In this document: positions 33,131 to 44,073 of the stretch, in pieces
How the letters are laid out: the number at the start of each line of letters is the position of its first letter
Numbering within the stretch: position 1 is the stretch's first letter
Assembly (NCBI GenBank): GCA_013368445.1
Contig: JAACJO010000050.1
Coordinates: forward strand, 44,564-108,563
Direction of reading: 5' to 3'
Length of the DNA: 64,000 nucleotides
Origin: Leucocoprinus leucothites
Taxonomy: Eukaryota; Basidiomycota; Agaricomycetes; Agaricales; Agaricaceae
The notes under the pieces: generated by a model
Told to the model about the DNA's origin: nothing
What the model saw: the letters and a program-made list of their open reading frames with translations, nothing else
The model's database searches: none
Position numbers and translations under genes: made by a program

Positions 33131-36100
33131 ATTCATAAATTTGACACCATAGGGTAACAGATAAATACCCAATGCAAAAATGACTATTGGAGGGTAAGGA
33201 TACCACTTGAGTCATAAAAGTAACCCTTGAGGAGGTACCTGAAGACCTGATAACCAACAAAGGGGACACATTGCCCCCTAATCATCCTCATGTACTTTTA
33301 AGGACCACTAGAAGGGAAGACCATGTCTTCCCTAAATTCAATAAAGGCAATAGATGTTATAAACATTGATTTGATTGATGCCCATTGTGACTTGATTGTC
33401 TTAGATATTGACACAGCCACCTGGTCTGAAGCAACATTACTCAATTGGGAAGAGTATATTAGAAAGTTCAATATGGAAGAAGAACAGTTCAATGTCAATT
33501 GGGATGAATACAACTGGACAGATGTTATCAAGAGAATTAGGAGGAATAGTTCTGCAGTATGATGAAGAATGGACTAATGAGATTGTTGAACAGACTATGA
33601 TTGTTTTATGGACATTGTGTTTGGATTAGAACAATTAGATATCTAACTATGATAGCTGTTACATCAGTGGAAAGATTAGTATTTATCAGAATCAGGATAG
33701 TGATATAGGACCTGTAGTGGTAGTTTCATAGTTTGATATTGTTTCAGTTTGTTAGTATTTAAGGACCTTGTATTATGAAGATTAAACTTATGTTTAATCT
33801 TTCCTTTGTTTCTCAGAATACTTGTGTTTACTCACCTTGCCTTGAATTCACTTACATCATTGTTGTTGTCTTGAACCTTGTGCTACCTTTGACTGATCTT
33901 AAGTCATCTTGGCCTTCTCTTACTAGGCTTTTGAGAATACTCAAGCTCATTAATCAAAGTAGGTTAAAGACCAGTTAGCCACTGTCTCATGTAACCCAAT
34001 CATGTGTTGGGATGTGTGATGTTACTAGGTGCTCTGACTGTAAATCTTAACAATAAGATTAAACTTTCTACTGTGCTGATTCTAGTAGTATCCCCTCAAC
34101 AAACCCATTGCATTTGGTTCTCATTGCCTAGTTGGTGTACCATCCAACACCTCTTACAAGCTAGTATTGCTTTGTACTACACCCAAGCAGAACACTGAAC
34201 TAATCTATAACCAGCAAGCCTCTGATTAGGAAAATACACCTGAGAGTTATACATCACCCCTGGTGCATGCCAAAGAACTGACCTGATTCCTTGCATACAA
34301 ACTACAAAGGCAGTCAATCAGAAGAGTCTGACCATGAGTGTCCAACTAGCAGACTAACATCATCTGAAGAACCTAAATCACCATCATGGATCAGTGAGAT
34401 CAATGATCAAACTGAAAATTATTCCACCTCAGGGTCCCACTAGGAAGGTCTAATTAGTAATGGTAGTTGAATCAAATACCCTGTCAAATTTGACAGCTTT
34501 CCTGGCCTGTCCCCAATGGCTTCTTAAAGGCTGAAAAAAGGTGGCAACTTAGGCTGTTCTCCACTGTCTGGTCTCAGACCTTTCAGCTATTGCTCTCCCC
34601 CAAGCCACTCAGCAGCACCTTCAGACCTCTCCATAGTCCTTCTGTCCCCTTCCATTCCCTACCTCCTTGCCCTTTTCCCACCATCCTCTCCTATTAACAA
34701 CCACTATTCCCACCATCTTTTCTGCCTCCTGCCTTTGTGACAGAGTGACATCCAGTTTAGACATGGCTGTATCACTGTGTTGCCCTCTCCCATGGATCAC
34801 CTCTACCCTCCCTCTTATCTCCACCCTCTCTCTCACCTCCACCCTCCCTCTTGCCTCCACTCTCTCTCTCACCTCCACCCATCTGCCCACTTCCCCTCCT
34901 CTCCCCTCTGGTGACAACAGTGTCAATAATGGCCAATAGTTGCTGTCCTCTCTCATAGTAATCATCTACTATAAGGTATATACCTTCCTCATGGGCTCAT
35001 TGCCTTATACTCTGACAACTGCCCTCCATGGCCAGCTCCCATTGTCATGCAGCAGTGATATTCTCGAGAATGGTCATCCTCCACAGGCTGTCACCATCTT
35101 CTGGTGTCAATTATGGCCTCCTTATGATGAGGTGTGCCACCAGCTTTGCTCAACCTTCTGGTGATGCTCAACACCCCCCTTTCTTGGCTGTACTCATCAA
35201 GACCTCAACACTGCCTTACCTGCTTGCACAATCATCCTCCAGTCATGATTGCTGCTCATACTTCTCTCCCCGACACTCATTCTAGGTACTGTACATCTCT
35301 CACTTAGTTCAAGATGATGATATCTAACACCAGTTCTCCTTAGGTTACCCCCTTTGTAATCTTCCTCACTATCTTCCTTGTTATCTCTACTGGTGTGTCC
35401 CCCTCCACTTGCTCTCTTGACTCGCTATTCTGATCATCTGACTCATACAGCAGCTGTGCACTTAATCTACTCATGACCACAAAACCCTTACAACTGTGAA
35501 ACTCTTGTTGGATTAGCACCACCTGCTAGACCCACTCCCCCCTTGACTCTCCCTGAATCACCACCCATCATTGATGTGGCCATGTCATTCCCACCTTTAC
35601 TCATCATTGATGTGGCCTTGCCATTCCCACCATTGCACCATCTCTCACTCACTCAATGGGACCCCTGAAAGCTTGGTGTCCACCTTCCATACAATTACCT
35701 TCCCTTACTATTCAAAATCACTGGCCATCACTTATCACAATATTCATTCTGGTGGACATAGCAACTCTCACCCTTGTGCTCTATTTATATTATGTGTATC
35801 TCTCACTGTTTGCTGTCTCCCAAATTCAATCCTTCCTGTGGCTCCCTATTGATGCTCTTACCTATATCACTCTGAGTTATCCTGAGACTCATTAGCTCTC
35901 TACTCAGTCATCCAGCTCTCAGCCAATGCTTATTCATGCAATTAATATTGTGAGTTTTTATGCATTTTTCATGCCCAGATGGCAGCCCTTCAGCTACCAT
36001 GCCACTGCAACCTAATCATTAAACTTGTCATGTGTCTGGTCGACACATCAACCACTTGTTTCCCTCCAGATCAATCCCATGAACACCATTTATTCAAAGT

Positions 36101-36132
36101 TCACCATCCCTTATTGTATGACAATGTGATGA
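33131..36132. other. Unassigned repeat-derived DNA, no clear gene
   Basis: Short frames only. Visible structures are a 10-bp-arm hairpin AAGATTAAAC-TTAT-GTTTAATCTT at 33778-33801, a CT-rich run of CTCCACCCTCC-type words at 34790-34915, and a 35-bp direct repeat (CATCATTGATGTGGCC) at about 35570-35635. A Ser-rich frame near 34330-34440 could be the start of another gag. CpG is scarce, so this is probably old transposon sequence. Confidence 0.4.
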
Positions 36133-37432
36133 CTAGTAGGTTACAGTCATTAACATCTCGAACCTGTCTTGAAGCTCAACATCATCAGAAGAGTCCAAAC
36201 CCTGAAGATCATCAGTGTCATCTGGTCCATCCATGCAAGAAGCGTCATCATCAGCCACATCATTGTTGTCTTTGCATTGACAGCCATGGGAAGCTGAGCC
36301 ATCCACATTCATTAGGGTTTTGTCTTCAGGAATACCTGGATCCAAGTTCCCATTGAAACCTGGTATTTTTTGCAGTTTCTGAAATTGGTGAAGGTGGAGC
36401 TCATTGAATCATATTTGCTTGCCTCAGTAGAGGTGGACATAGTGTGCAAGCAGAGGATCAGACTAAGAGAGTTGATTCTCTCAATCCAACAAGAACTGTT
36501 CTTTGTCCTGGATATGGGTTATGACACATCTTATCTTGCTATTCAACTAAGTGATTTCTTTATTTGCATACTTAATTTTGAAATGCTGATCCATGAGTGC
36601 TTGAATAGCAGGCCAAGACCAGGGACAATCACATATATCTTGATGTGAATCTTGCAGCAGATCAAAATTGGAGAGAAAGGCATATTCCATGACTTCATTC
36701 CATTCAAGTGCAGGGCAAGGTGGAGACATTTCTTGTGCTGCCTTGTTGTACTGCTCCAAGGCCAATTTCACAGTAATTGATTGTGTATGTAGGGCCTTGC
36801 CAACTTGTTGTCAGAGCTTGTACCCTAACAATTACCAGTAAGCCATGCTCTCAGAACCAATACTCAAGGCACACTTGACTGAGACATGTTCATCTTTGAT
36901 AGCTCAAAGATGTGTGAAACTACTAAGCCCTCTAGTTCATCCAAGTGGTGCTGATACTGCTGCTTATTAACTATTTCCTTTGCCCAGCACCAGGGCTCAG
37001 AATCCACTTCCCATTGCTCCTCAATGCTGAGCTTTTCTTCAAGTTTGTGTACAGCTTGGAGACAGTGCTCTTCTTTCTCCCATGGGTAACAGTGCCAAAT
37101 AGCTGTTGCCATACCCTTCAGTGCTCTGTACTGCCTGCCCTTTGCACTCCCCTAAGTTGAGTTGATAAACATAATGTTTATATTGTTGGTCTCCAGACTA
37201 AAAGGCAGTGCATTTCAATATAATTCTAGGTGATAGCAGGCACAATGTACGTTAGCTCCTTCAGCTCCACCAGTCTCTGATAGTATTCCATCTCCAGCAT
37301 CTCCTGAATGGGTTCATGTGATAAGCCCTGCAGGTACATTTGCTCTTCTTTGAGCCATTGTGTGAAAATTTTGACATCCATGATTCCCTGCATTTGAAGT
37401 GATTGAATTAAATTTGTCATGACAGTCTCCAA
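36133..37432 (-). pseudogene. KDZ transposase C-terminal relic
   Basis: Minus-strand frames give, in order: TQWLKEEQMYLQGLSHEPIQ and LEMEYYQRLVELKEL (37432-37226); VHKLEEKLSIEEQWEV, YQHHLDELEGLVVSHIFELS and KMNMSQ (37112-36864); LEQYNKAAQEMSPPCPALEW and VMEYAFLSNFDLLQDS (36771-36547); then an acidic tail (NVDGSASHG). These blocks and their order are those I remember from the C-terminal half of Kyakuja-Dileera-Zisupton transposases of mushrooms. Frames shift at least twice. The DDE core is absent. It interrupts the pol of element E near 37420-37440. Confidence 0.75.
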
Positions 37433-37639
37433 GAGTATTTTAGATTTGGGTCAATCAGAGGTATTTCATGGTTGATTTCTCATAACAGCAGAAGCAGTGT
37501 GTCTAATCTATTCCTACAGACCTTCTTTGCATAGTCAACAAGATGTCCAGCAACCTCAGTCAATTTATCTTTGTACATAGTCATTGCTCAAGAAGATAGC
37601 TTAGTCACACAGACTCCTTTTAACGGTATGGGTGTTTCA

Positions 37640-38563
37640 CTACCTATTACCACTGCAGGTTTGGTAGTTGATATTTGACTGTGAGCCTTGTGCTGCCATT
37701 TGCACAGGTATCACCTTTTCTAATTCAAATTCCGGCAAGTTCAGCTGTTGCACAATTGTAGTGGAGACAAAATCTCCCATTAATCCAGTATCAATTAGTG
37801 CTCTACAGGGATGTCCATTGACTTTAACAACTACAACTATGGGTCAAGAGATGACTCGAGAAATGTCTCGAGGGGTTGTAGAGTTCTGTTGAATGGATGG
37901 TTAAGTTCCTGTTTCGACTTGTAGGCCATTAACTTCAAAATTTATAATATTGGTAGAAGTACACACATTGGAGTGAGAGTCATCAGTTTTGAGATCTTTG
38001 AAGAGGGTCCTTATGTCTTCCAGAGCATCCTCAGACATGATGAGAGGTGAGTGACTGTTGTCTCCCTGAGCATGTTGCTTTCTGACCCAATCAACAATGT
38101 TAAGTTTTTCATTTAGCAAGTGCCAACAACTTATTTTGTGGCTCAGATCAAGAAGATGATCACAAACAGTCACCCATGACCCGTTCCCTATGGCCCTGAC
38201 CAAATAGCGAGGTGGATGTATTATGTGTATGAAATCATCTATGTATTTGCAGATGTCATGTGAGTATGTCAGGTTGAGGATGTTTTCTGCATTTGAAAGA
38301 GGTGGGTCATCGAAGTAGAGGAGATCATAGCTAAGCTGGTCAATAGTCTCAAGGAGACTCCTTGGCAGCTGTTAGTGAGCTGAATAGTAGACTTTTTGAG
38401 TGATATACCTGGCTAAAGACTCAGGCCTCCACCTAAACACATATGAAGCTTTGACAGTAATTATGCCTGTCAAAATATCATTGTAGATTCGTATTATTTC
38501 GCTTCTGGGTGAGTGGTATGAGACTCCGAGTCCCCAGCTAGTGGGTAAGAGTTTCTGTGTAAC
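37640..38563 (-). pseudogene. pol: pol 5' part of element E: linker and protease
   Basis: Minus strand: a linker (HLLDLSHKISCWHLLNEKLN) precedes PIVVVVKVNGHPCRALIDTG and GDFVSTTIVQQLNLPEFELE, the retropepsin region (active site DTG near 37800). It matches element A's VVVVKINGH..LLDSGSLGDF. Further left, EINHEIPLIDPNLKYSW (about 37440-37490) matches the RT entry of A, after which the KDZ relic takes over. The RT core and integrase of E are missing. Confidence 0.75.
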
Positions 38564-40174
38564 TCAGTCTAGCCAGAAATGTTTTGCAGAGCCAATCACC
38601 TCACATTTCTTGCCTAACAGACCTTCCATGTATTTCACAGCTTGAATGTCTGATTTCAAATGACTATAAGCATGTGGAATAGACCTGCTAGGCTTGAAGT
38701 AGTCTCCCTCAGAATTGTAAGGATCATCATCATCTTTGGTTATCCATTCTGATACCTTCTCAAAGGAATCCATTGGTGGCATGGTGCATAAATCCTCGAG
38801 ACCTTGGTAGTCATGCACATGCAACCAAGTACTGCTAGGATTGAGGGCTTTTGGATCATTGGATTGAGTCTCATTGGACTCAAGATCTGTTTCAGATTCC
38901 TCAATTTCAGGTAGTACTATTTCACCATAGAGGTGAGTGTAGAATTCAGCATCATCATAATAGTCCATGTCCATCATTTCCAATTCAATGAGATCTGCGC
39001 ATTTGGTTGTTTCAGCAAGTTCTTGAAGATTTTCAGCCTGGTGTATGGCTGGGATTTCAATGTTGTTTAGTGACCTGCTACCCAGTGACCCTTGGCTGGA
39101 GGATGCAACATTGTTGCAAGTTGGACAGTGACGTGAGGTGTGTCCAACTTCCTTACACCTATAGCACCAATTTTCTGCACATAAGTGTTCCATCTCTTGT
39201 TCAGATAGACTGTACCAATTATTGCTACTAGATTTCCTTTCCAAAGAATTTTTGTCAGTTTTTGATTGTTCATTGCTGTTACACTGATCATGATTACAGT
39301 GTGAATTACTAGAGCTGTTGTGGCTGGGGCAAAGCCTCCTATGACCAGTGTCTTCAAATCAGACCCTGTGCTCACAATTTCTGGAAGGGATGTTTCTGGA
39401 TGGTTGACTGTTGGAGTGATGTGAGCACTTGCTTCTGGGGCCATGGGTCCTTCTATTGCTTCTTGAATCATTGTCACTACAACATGCTTGATGGGCTACC
39501 GAATTAGTCATATTGATAGTTTCTGCTGTCCTTAGTACATCAGCATATGTTGATTGTTCAGGATTTAATTGTTCTAACCACAACTGCTGTTGTATGTTGG
39601 TGTTTAGGCCATACAATAATTTGGTGACCATATCAACTTCATTTCACTTTTCATCATATCCAAGGATTGAGAAGTATTCATTTAATTGTAAAGCATATTC
39701 TCAAATGGATAGACCATTCTGATAGAATCTAGCTAGCTTACAGCATTGTTGGGCCCTGAAGTCAGTTGGGAAGCAGTAATCAAATAGTGCTTTGAAGAAT
39801 TCACCAAGGTTCCAACATGTTGGGTCCAATAATGCTTCTCTAGCATAGAACTCATAAGCTTTTCCTATGAGAGAATGAGATATGATTGATACTTGACATT
39901 CAGGTGGAGTCCTCCCATCATTCACATAGTCCAGGGAGTGCCTGACAAATTGAAAGAATGATTGAGGGACAGGCTGCCATCATATTTCCCAGGGGGAATG
40001 GGTTTGAGCAGGGACCTGACCAAGTGGTGATGCTGACTGCTGTGATGACCTGGGTTGGCTTCACTAGAATCAGTGGGCCTCAAAGCACTAGAAGTTTCAG
40101 AATTTGTGGTTGTTGATGTAAAAGAGGATCTACCTGAACTAGATCCCCTGCTGGAATGAGATGAACTGCTAGAG
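38564..40174 (-). pseudogene. gag: gag of element E, C-terminal part
   Basis: Minus strand, directly left of element D: KPIPPGKYDGS, then VSIISHSLIGKAYEFYAREA, parallel to VSVISHFLTGKAYTFY in element A; LYGLNTNIQQQLWLEQLNPE; zinc knuckle CYRCKEVGHTSRHC (CX2CX4HX4C, about 39130-39170); and an acidic segment to 38564. Stops and frame changes are present. The N-terminal part lies to the right of D (48375-49683). Confidence 0.8.
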
Positions 40175-40733
40175 TGTTAAGCGCACAAACACTATGGGTG
40201 GGGAGCCGACGTCCAGGACCAGTTGGATAGAGGTGGGACAAAGGTAAGGCAGGAACTGGTCGTCGAACATGGGAGTGGGTCATGGCCTCAACTTATGTGT
40301 TGTGCCAACTACTGACGCTTGACCCAGATTTCAGACAAGATAAGAGAGCAGAGGACGAACAGAGAGCAGAGGAAAATAGCATATCACTAAGTTGATTATC
40401 AGACTAAGGAATCTGAATACAAAGTCGTGCTACTTATATATGATGCAGAATATAGGATTGGATAAGGAAAACAAGCAAAGTAGTAAACAGAGAAATAATC
40501 AAAGTGGAGTCCACAAATTTTACAAGGCTAGAAGATATAAAATTTTACTATTAAATGGTTGTCAGAAAATTTCGGTAAGGTGGTATGAATTAATAAGGTG
40601 GAAGATGTCAGAATAAGTCTGAAGGCAAAAGACCAATAAAAACCGATGTAACCAAAATGTGAAAGCAGATAGGAGTTCATGAAAATATACCAAGTCCAAA
40701 CCGTGAGCTGGTATTGAGGATTGGCTCATGACA
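40175..40733 (-). repeat. 3' LTR of element D
   Basis: 559 bp. It differs from the 5' copy mainly by transitions at CpG sites. In element orientation it starts TGTCATGAGCC and ends CTTAACA. Preceded (minus strand) by the purine tract at 40734-40750. Confidence 0.93.
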
Positions 40734-40862
40734 GTATTCCCCCCTTAGGGCTGAGCCCTCGAAGCCATGTGACTTGATTGTGGGAACCAATTCAAACTCC
40801 ATATAAATTCCGCTCTGAGGAAAAAATTAAGCTTTCTCACAACTTAATCCTCTAATACTACC

Positions 40863-42110
40863 ATGGCACCTACTTCTACTACCCAAGGTTCCAACCCGAT
40901 ATCCAACACTGACCTTGAGGAGGAACTTCGCAGGATGGAGGAAGAAGATGCTCGTCAAGTGGCCAATGAGGAGGATTGCAAATGGAGGGAGGCTGAGGAA
41001 GCTGCAAAAAAGAAATGAGCAGAGGAAGAGCAGCAGCTAAGGAAGGAAGAGTTGAGGAAGAAAATGGTTGAGAAGAAGCATCGAGAGGCAGAAGAAACAG
41101 AGAGGAAGAGGAAAGAGGCCGAAGACACTGCACAGCTGCAACAGAAGAAGGAGGAGGCTGAGCTTGCAGAGCAGATTCAGTTAGAGGCCGAAAAGAAGGA
41201 AAAGGAAAGATAAGAGAAAGAGAAGGGTAAAGGGAAGAGAACAGCGATGGAGGTAGAAGTGGAGATAGTGGAGAGTCTGGCGAAGAAGAAGAAAACAACA
41301 GAGAATGCAAAGCCAGGAAACGGGGCTCAAAAGCCTCACCTGAGACCAGCAAGCGGGCTGGCAGAGACGGCCAGATTAACACAATGAAGTGCGGCCATGG
41401 GCCCCTCCAAATACCACCTGACAGAACTAGATGAACAGGATGACAACCCCCTTTGGATGCCCAGCTCGGGTTTAGCTAGGGATGGAAGGGAGGAGACCGC
41501 CACCATTCGAAAACGCGGAAACTACAATGCAAAAGGGGGAAAGATCAAGATGGGTAGAGAAAACGAATGCAGGCAGCATCTTCAACTAAGGAAGAACTGC
41601 ACCCTTCAAAGTGACAAGTGAGTAATTGATCCAATATTCATTCACAGTTCATTTGCTGAGATATTTCCTAGCAGCAAATACATGTGTGAACCGTGTCACA
41701 CCTCCAAGCAAAAATGTGTGGTCCTGACAGAGGTTGACAAACAGCCTCATGAGCAAACATTCAAGCTCATTGTGGAGCAAAGGAAGACTCGAGCTATTCT
41801 ATTGGCTATCTTCAAGGAGATGAAAGTGGCACGGGTTGAAGCTAATTCTCAACACTTAGCTTTATAGTCAAGCATCCGTGCTCAGAGTCACCTGGTGAAT
41901 GGATTGGGTAAGGATTTCACTGAGCTTGTTGATTGGCTCATCTTGGATGGTAAGGTAATCAATGATGATGCCTACAAGATGGTAAAAAACAAGATAGCAG
42001 CTGAGGAGGCTGCTAAGGAAAAGACCATGTCAGATGAATCTGGTGCTGGAGTTGAAGAAGATGGAGGGGAGGAAGAGGAGAAAGAGGAAGATGATGAGGG
42101 TGGTGACTAG
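40863..42110 (+). pseudogene. Antisense coiled-coil/Cys-cluster ORF inside element D, with a probable intron
   Basis: Plus strand, opposite to gag-pol. Starts MAPTSTTQGSNP, 60 bp after a TATA-like CATATAAATTCCG. It contains about 130 residues of Glu/Lys/Arg-rich coiled coil, VEVEIVESLAKKKK, GPSKYHLTELDEQ, Cys-containing NECRQHLQLRKNC, then CEPCHTSKQKC, QPHEQTFKLIVEQRKTRA and an acidic end (EEDGGEEEEKEEDDEGGD). A GTGAGT...CCTAG segment at 41618-41671 joins the halves in frame and is far more diverged between D and C1, including a 4-base indel, than the coding flanks, so it behaves like an intron. Other stops include TGA at CGA-like positions (for example 41017). Similar proteins are, to my memory, numerous and unexplained in mushroom genomes. 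Confidence 0.72.
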
Positions 42111-42426
42111 GTGATTGCCTTCTCCTTTCCTCCTGAACGACTTGGCTTGTTTTTTGTCACTGCATGATTGTCTGTTTTCTTTGTTGCATAACGTATTTCT
42201 GTGTTTGTGGTTTTGGACTGTGGTGGAAAATTAATGTGCTTTTTTGGACAATAAAGTGTGATATAAGAAAAAACCAAAGTAAGAAAAAGGATGAGAGGGA
42301 GATGAGGCTATTGGGTGTAAGTGAAAATAAAACAGTAAGAAAGTACAAATAATTGTCTAAGTCCAAAAGAAAATGAGTGAGCCAGTATCATAAAACAGGT
42401 AGGAAGATACATAGCAGAAAAGAAGT

Positions 42427-43835
42427 CTAGAATAAAGGAAGTGGGCCAGGCTTGTCAGGATAAGCAGAGTGGAAATCAGAGAGAAGTTCAGTCACATGTG
42501 TAAGTTCAGTAGCAGGTAACCACGAAGATTCTTTGTCAGTATCTTCATATCCCAACCAGATGACCTTGTAAAGAAGTTTGCAAATGCAATGTCGATCGAT
42601 CTTCGAGTCTATGATGTGGGTGATCTCATACTCTGGCTTGTTGTCAATGACAATGGGAGCAGGAGCCAGTTCTGTGTGATTGGGAAATGGATTGGGTGTG
42701 GTTGGCTCAAGCATAGAAACATGGAAGACAGGATGAACAGCGTGCATGGAATCTGGGAGGCGAAGGATGAATGAGTGAGAGCCAGGTTGGGCGATAATTT
42801 CATATGGACCAAGATATTTTTCAGAAAGCTTTTTGGATGGACAGGTAGTGTGGAAGAATTTAGCTTTCACAAAAACTTTCTGGCCAACTTTGAACTCTGG
42901 GGCTGGTAACCAATGTGCATCAGCAGATCGTTGGTAGCGTTCTTGAGCAGTGGCTATCTTAGCCTTGAGGGTCATATGTAATTCATTGAGGTTGACTGTG
43001 AAGTTGCATGCACAAGCTGATGCAATATTGCATTCAGGATGGACTGTAATGTTTGGGTGATAACCCTTGTTGGCAAAGAAGGGCGAAATTCCGGTGGTAG
43101 CACTGGGTGCATTGTTGTATGTGAATTCTGCAAGTGGGAGGAGGTCAGACCAGTTGTTCTGCTGATAGTTGCAGTAAACGTGGAGGTACTGCTCTAGCAT
43201 TTGGTTAGTTCATTCCATCTGTCCGTCACCTTCAGGATGATAACCGGATGTGAAGTGAAGGTGCATGTCCAGAGCCGTGCCAAGGGAATGGAAGAAGTGT
43301 GGGATGAACTCTGAACTGTGATCAGAAGTGACATGAGAAGGAACACCATGCTTAGAGAATACGTGAATGACAAATAACTGTGCTAGTTCTGCAGAAGTGA
43401 TAGTGTCATGAGTCAGAATGAATACAGCCTGTTTTGAGAGTCGGTCGATGATAATGAGGATGGTGTCAAAGCCAGAGGAGGAAGGGAGTTTCTTGATGAA
43501 GTCCATTGAAATTGAATTCCAAGGGCATTCAGGAATGGGGAGTTGCTTGAGGTTACCGTATGGCTTGTGGTGCTGAGACTTGGATCGCATACAGGTAACA
43601 CAGGATTTACAGAAAGCCTTGACCTGAGATCAGATGTCAGGCCAGGTGTACTCACATTGGATGAGTTTGAGGGTCTTGTTCTGACCAAAATGGCCAGAAA
43701 GGATGTGATCATGTTTGTATTGTAAAACTCTGAGTCGAAGGTTGTTGACGTTGGGTATGTAGATCCTGTCATTGAGCCAAAGAAAACCAGTGGAATTGAC
43801 CAACCAGCGGCCTTTGGGATGAGTGATGTGGGCAA
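42427..43835 (-). pseudogene. pol: Integrase and chromodomain-like tail of element D
   Basis: Minus strand: a zinc region with HILSGHFGQNKT and CKSCVTCMRSKS, then the catalytic core with SMDFIKKLP (Asp), TSDHSSEF (Asp) and GDGQME-stop-TNQ (Glu). The tail has EFKVGQKVFVKAKF, SEKYLGPYEI, VHPVFHVSMLEP and a chromodomain-like end YEITHIIDSKIDRH..YKVIWLGYEDTDKESSWLPA, ending at 42427. The three acidic residues are kept. Stops occur at 43627 and after GQME. A chromodomain would steer insertion to marked chromatin. Confidence 0.9.
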
Positions 43836-44010
43836 ATGTGATCTGGTCTTGAGGAAGCAAAGTAAGGATATCAGAATGAAGTTTCTTGAGATCTAGTATG
43901 GTGGCAGCACAAAGGGAAGGAGTTGAAAAATAGGTAGCTCAAACTGAAGCCGATAACTGTTCATGCGAAAATACAGGACAGAAATTATGAGGATTAACTG
44001 AAGTATAGCC

Positions 44011-44029
44011 ATTATTCCCCCCTTTAGGG
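44011..44029 (-). promoter_or_regulatory. Candidate central polypurine tract in element D
   Basis: Minus strand CCCTAAAGGGGGGAATAAT lies at the RNase H/integrase boundary and nearly repeats the 3' tract CCCTAAGGGGGGAATAC next to the LTR (40734-40750). Coding for the YPKGG-NN segment is an alternative reason for its conservation. Confidence 0.4.
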
Positions 44030-44073
44030 TAGACATCCCATCATCTAGTGAGAGCGTCAGGCTTGGTTCTAAG

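Noticed and set aside
34667..34939. Possible Ser/Thr/Leu-rich protein
   Set aside because: The frame is produced by a CT-rich simple repeat (CTCCACCCTCC words) and has no neighbours or homologue-like motifs.
40879..41382. Minus-strand 167-codon frame rich in Leu/Ser/Pro
   Set aside because: It is the complement of the Glu/Lys-rich coiled-coil ORF; GAG/AAG codons read backward give CTC/CTT. The plus-strand frame is conserved in copy C1.
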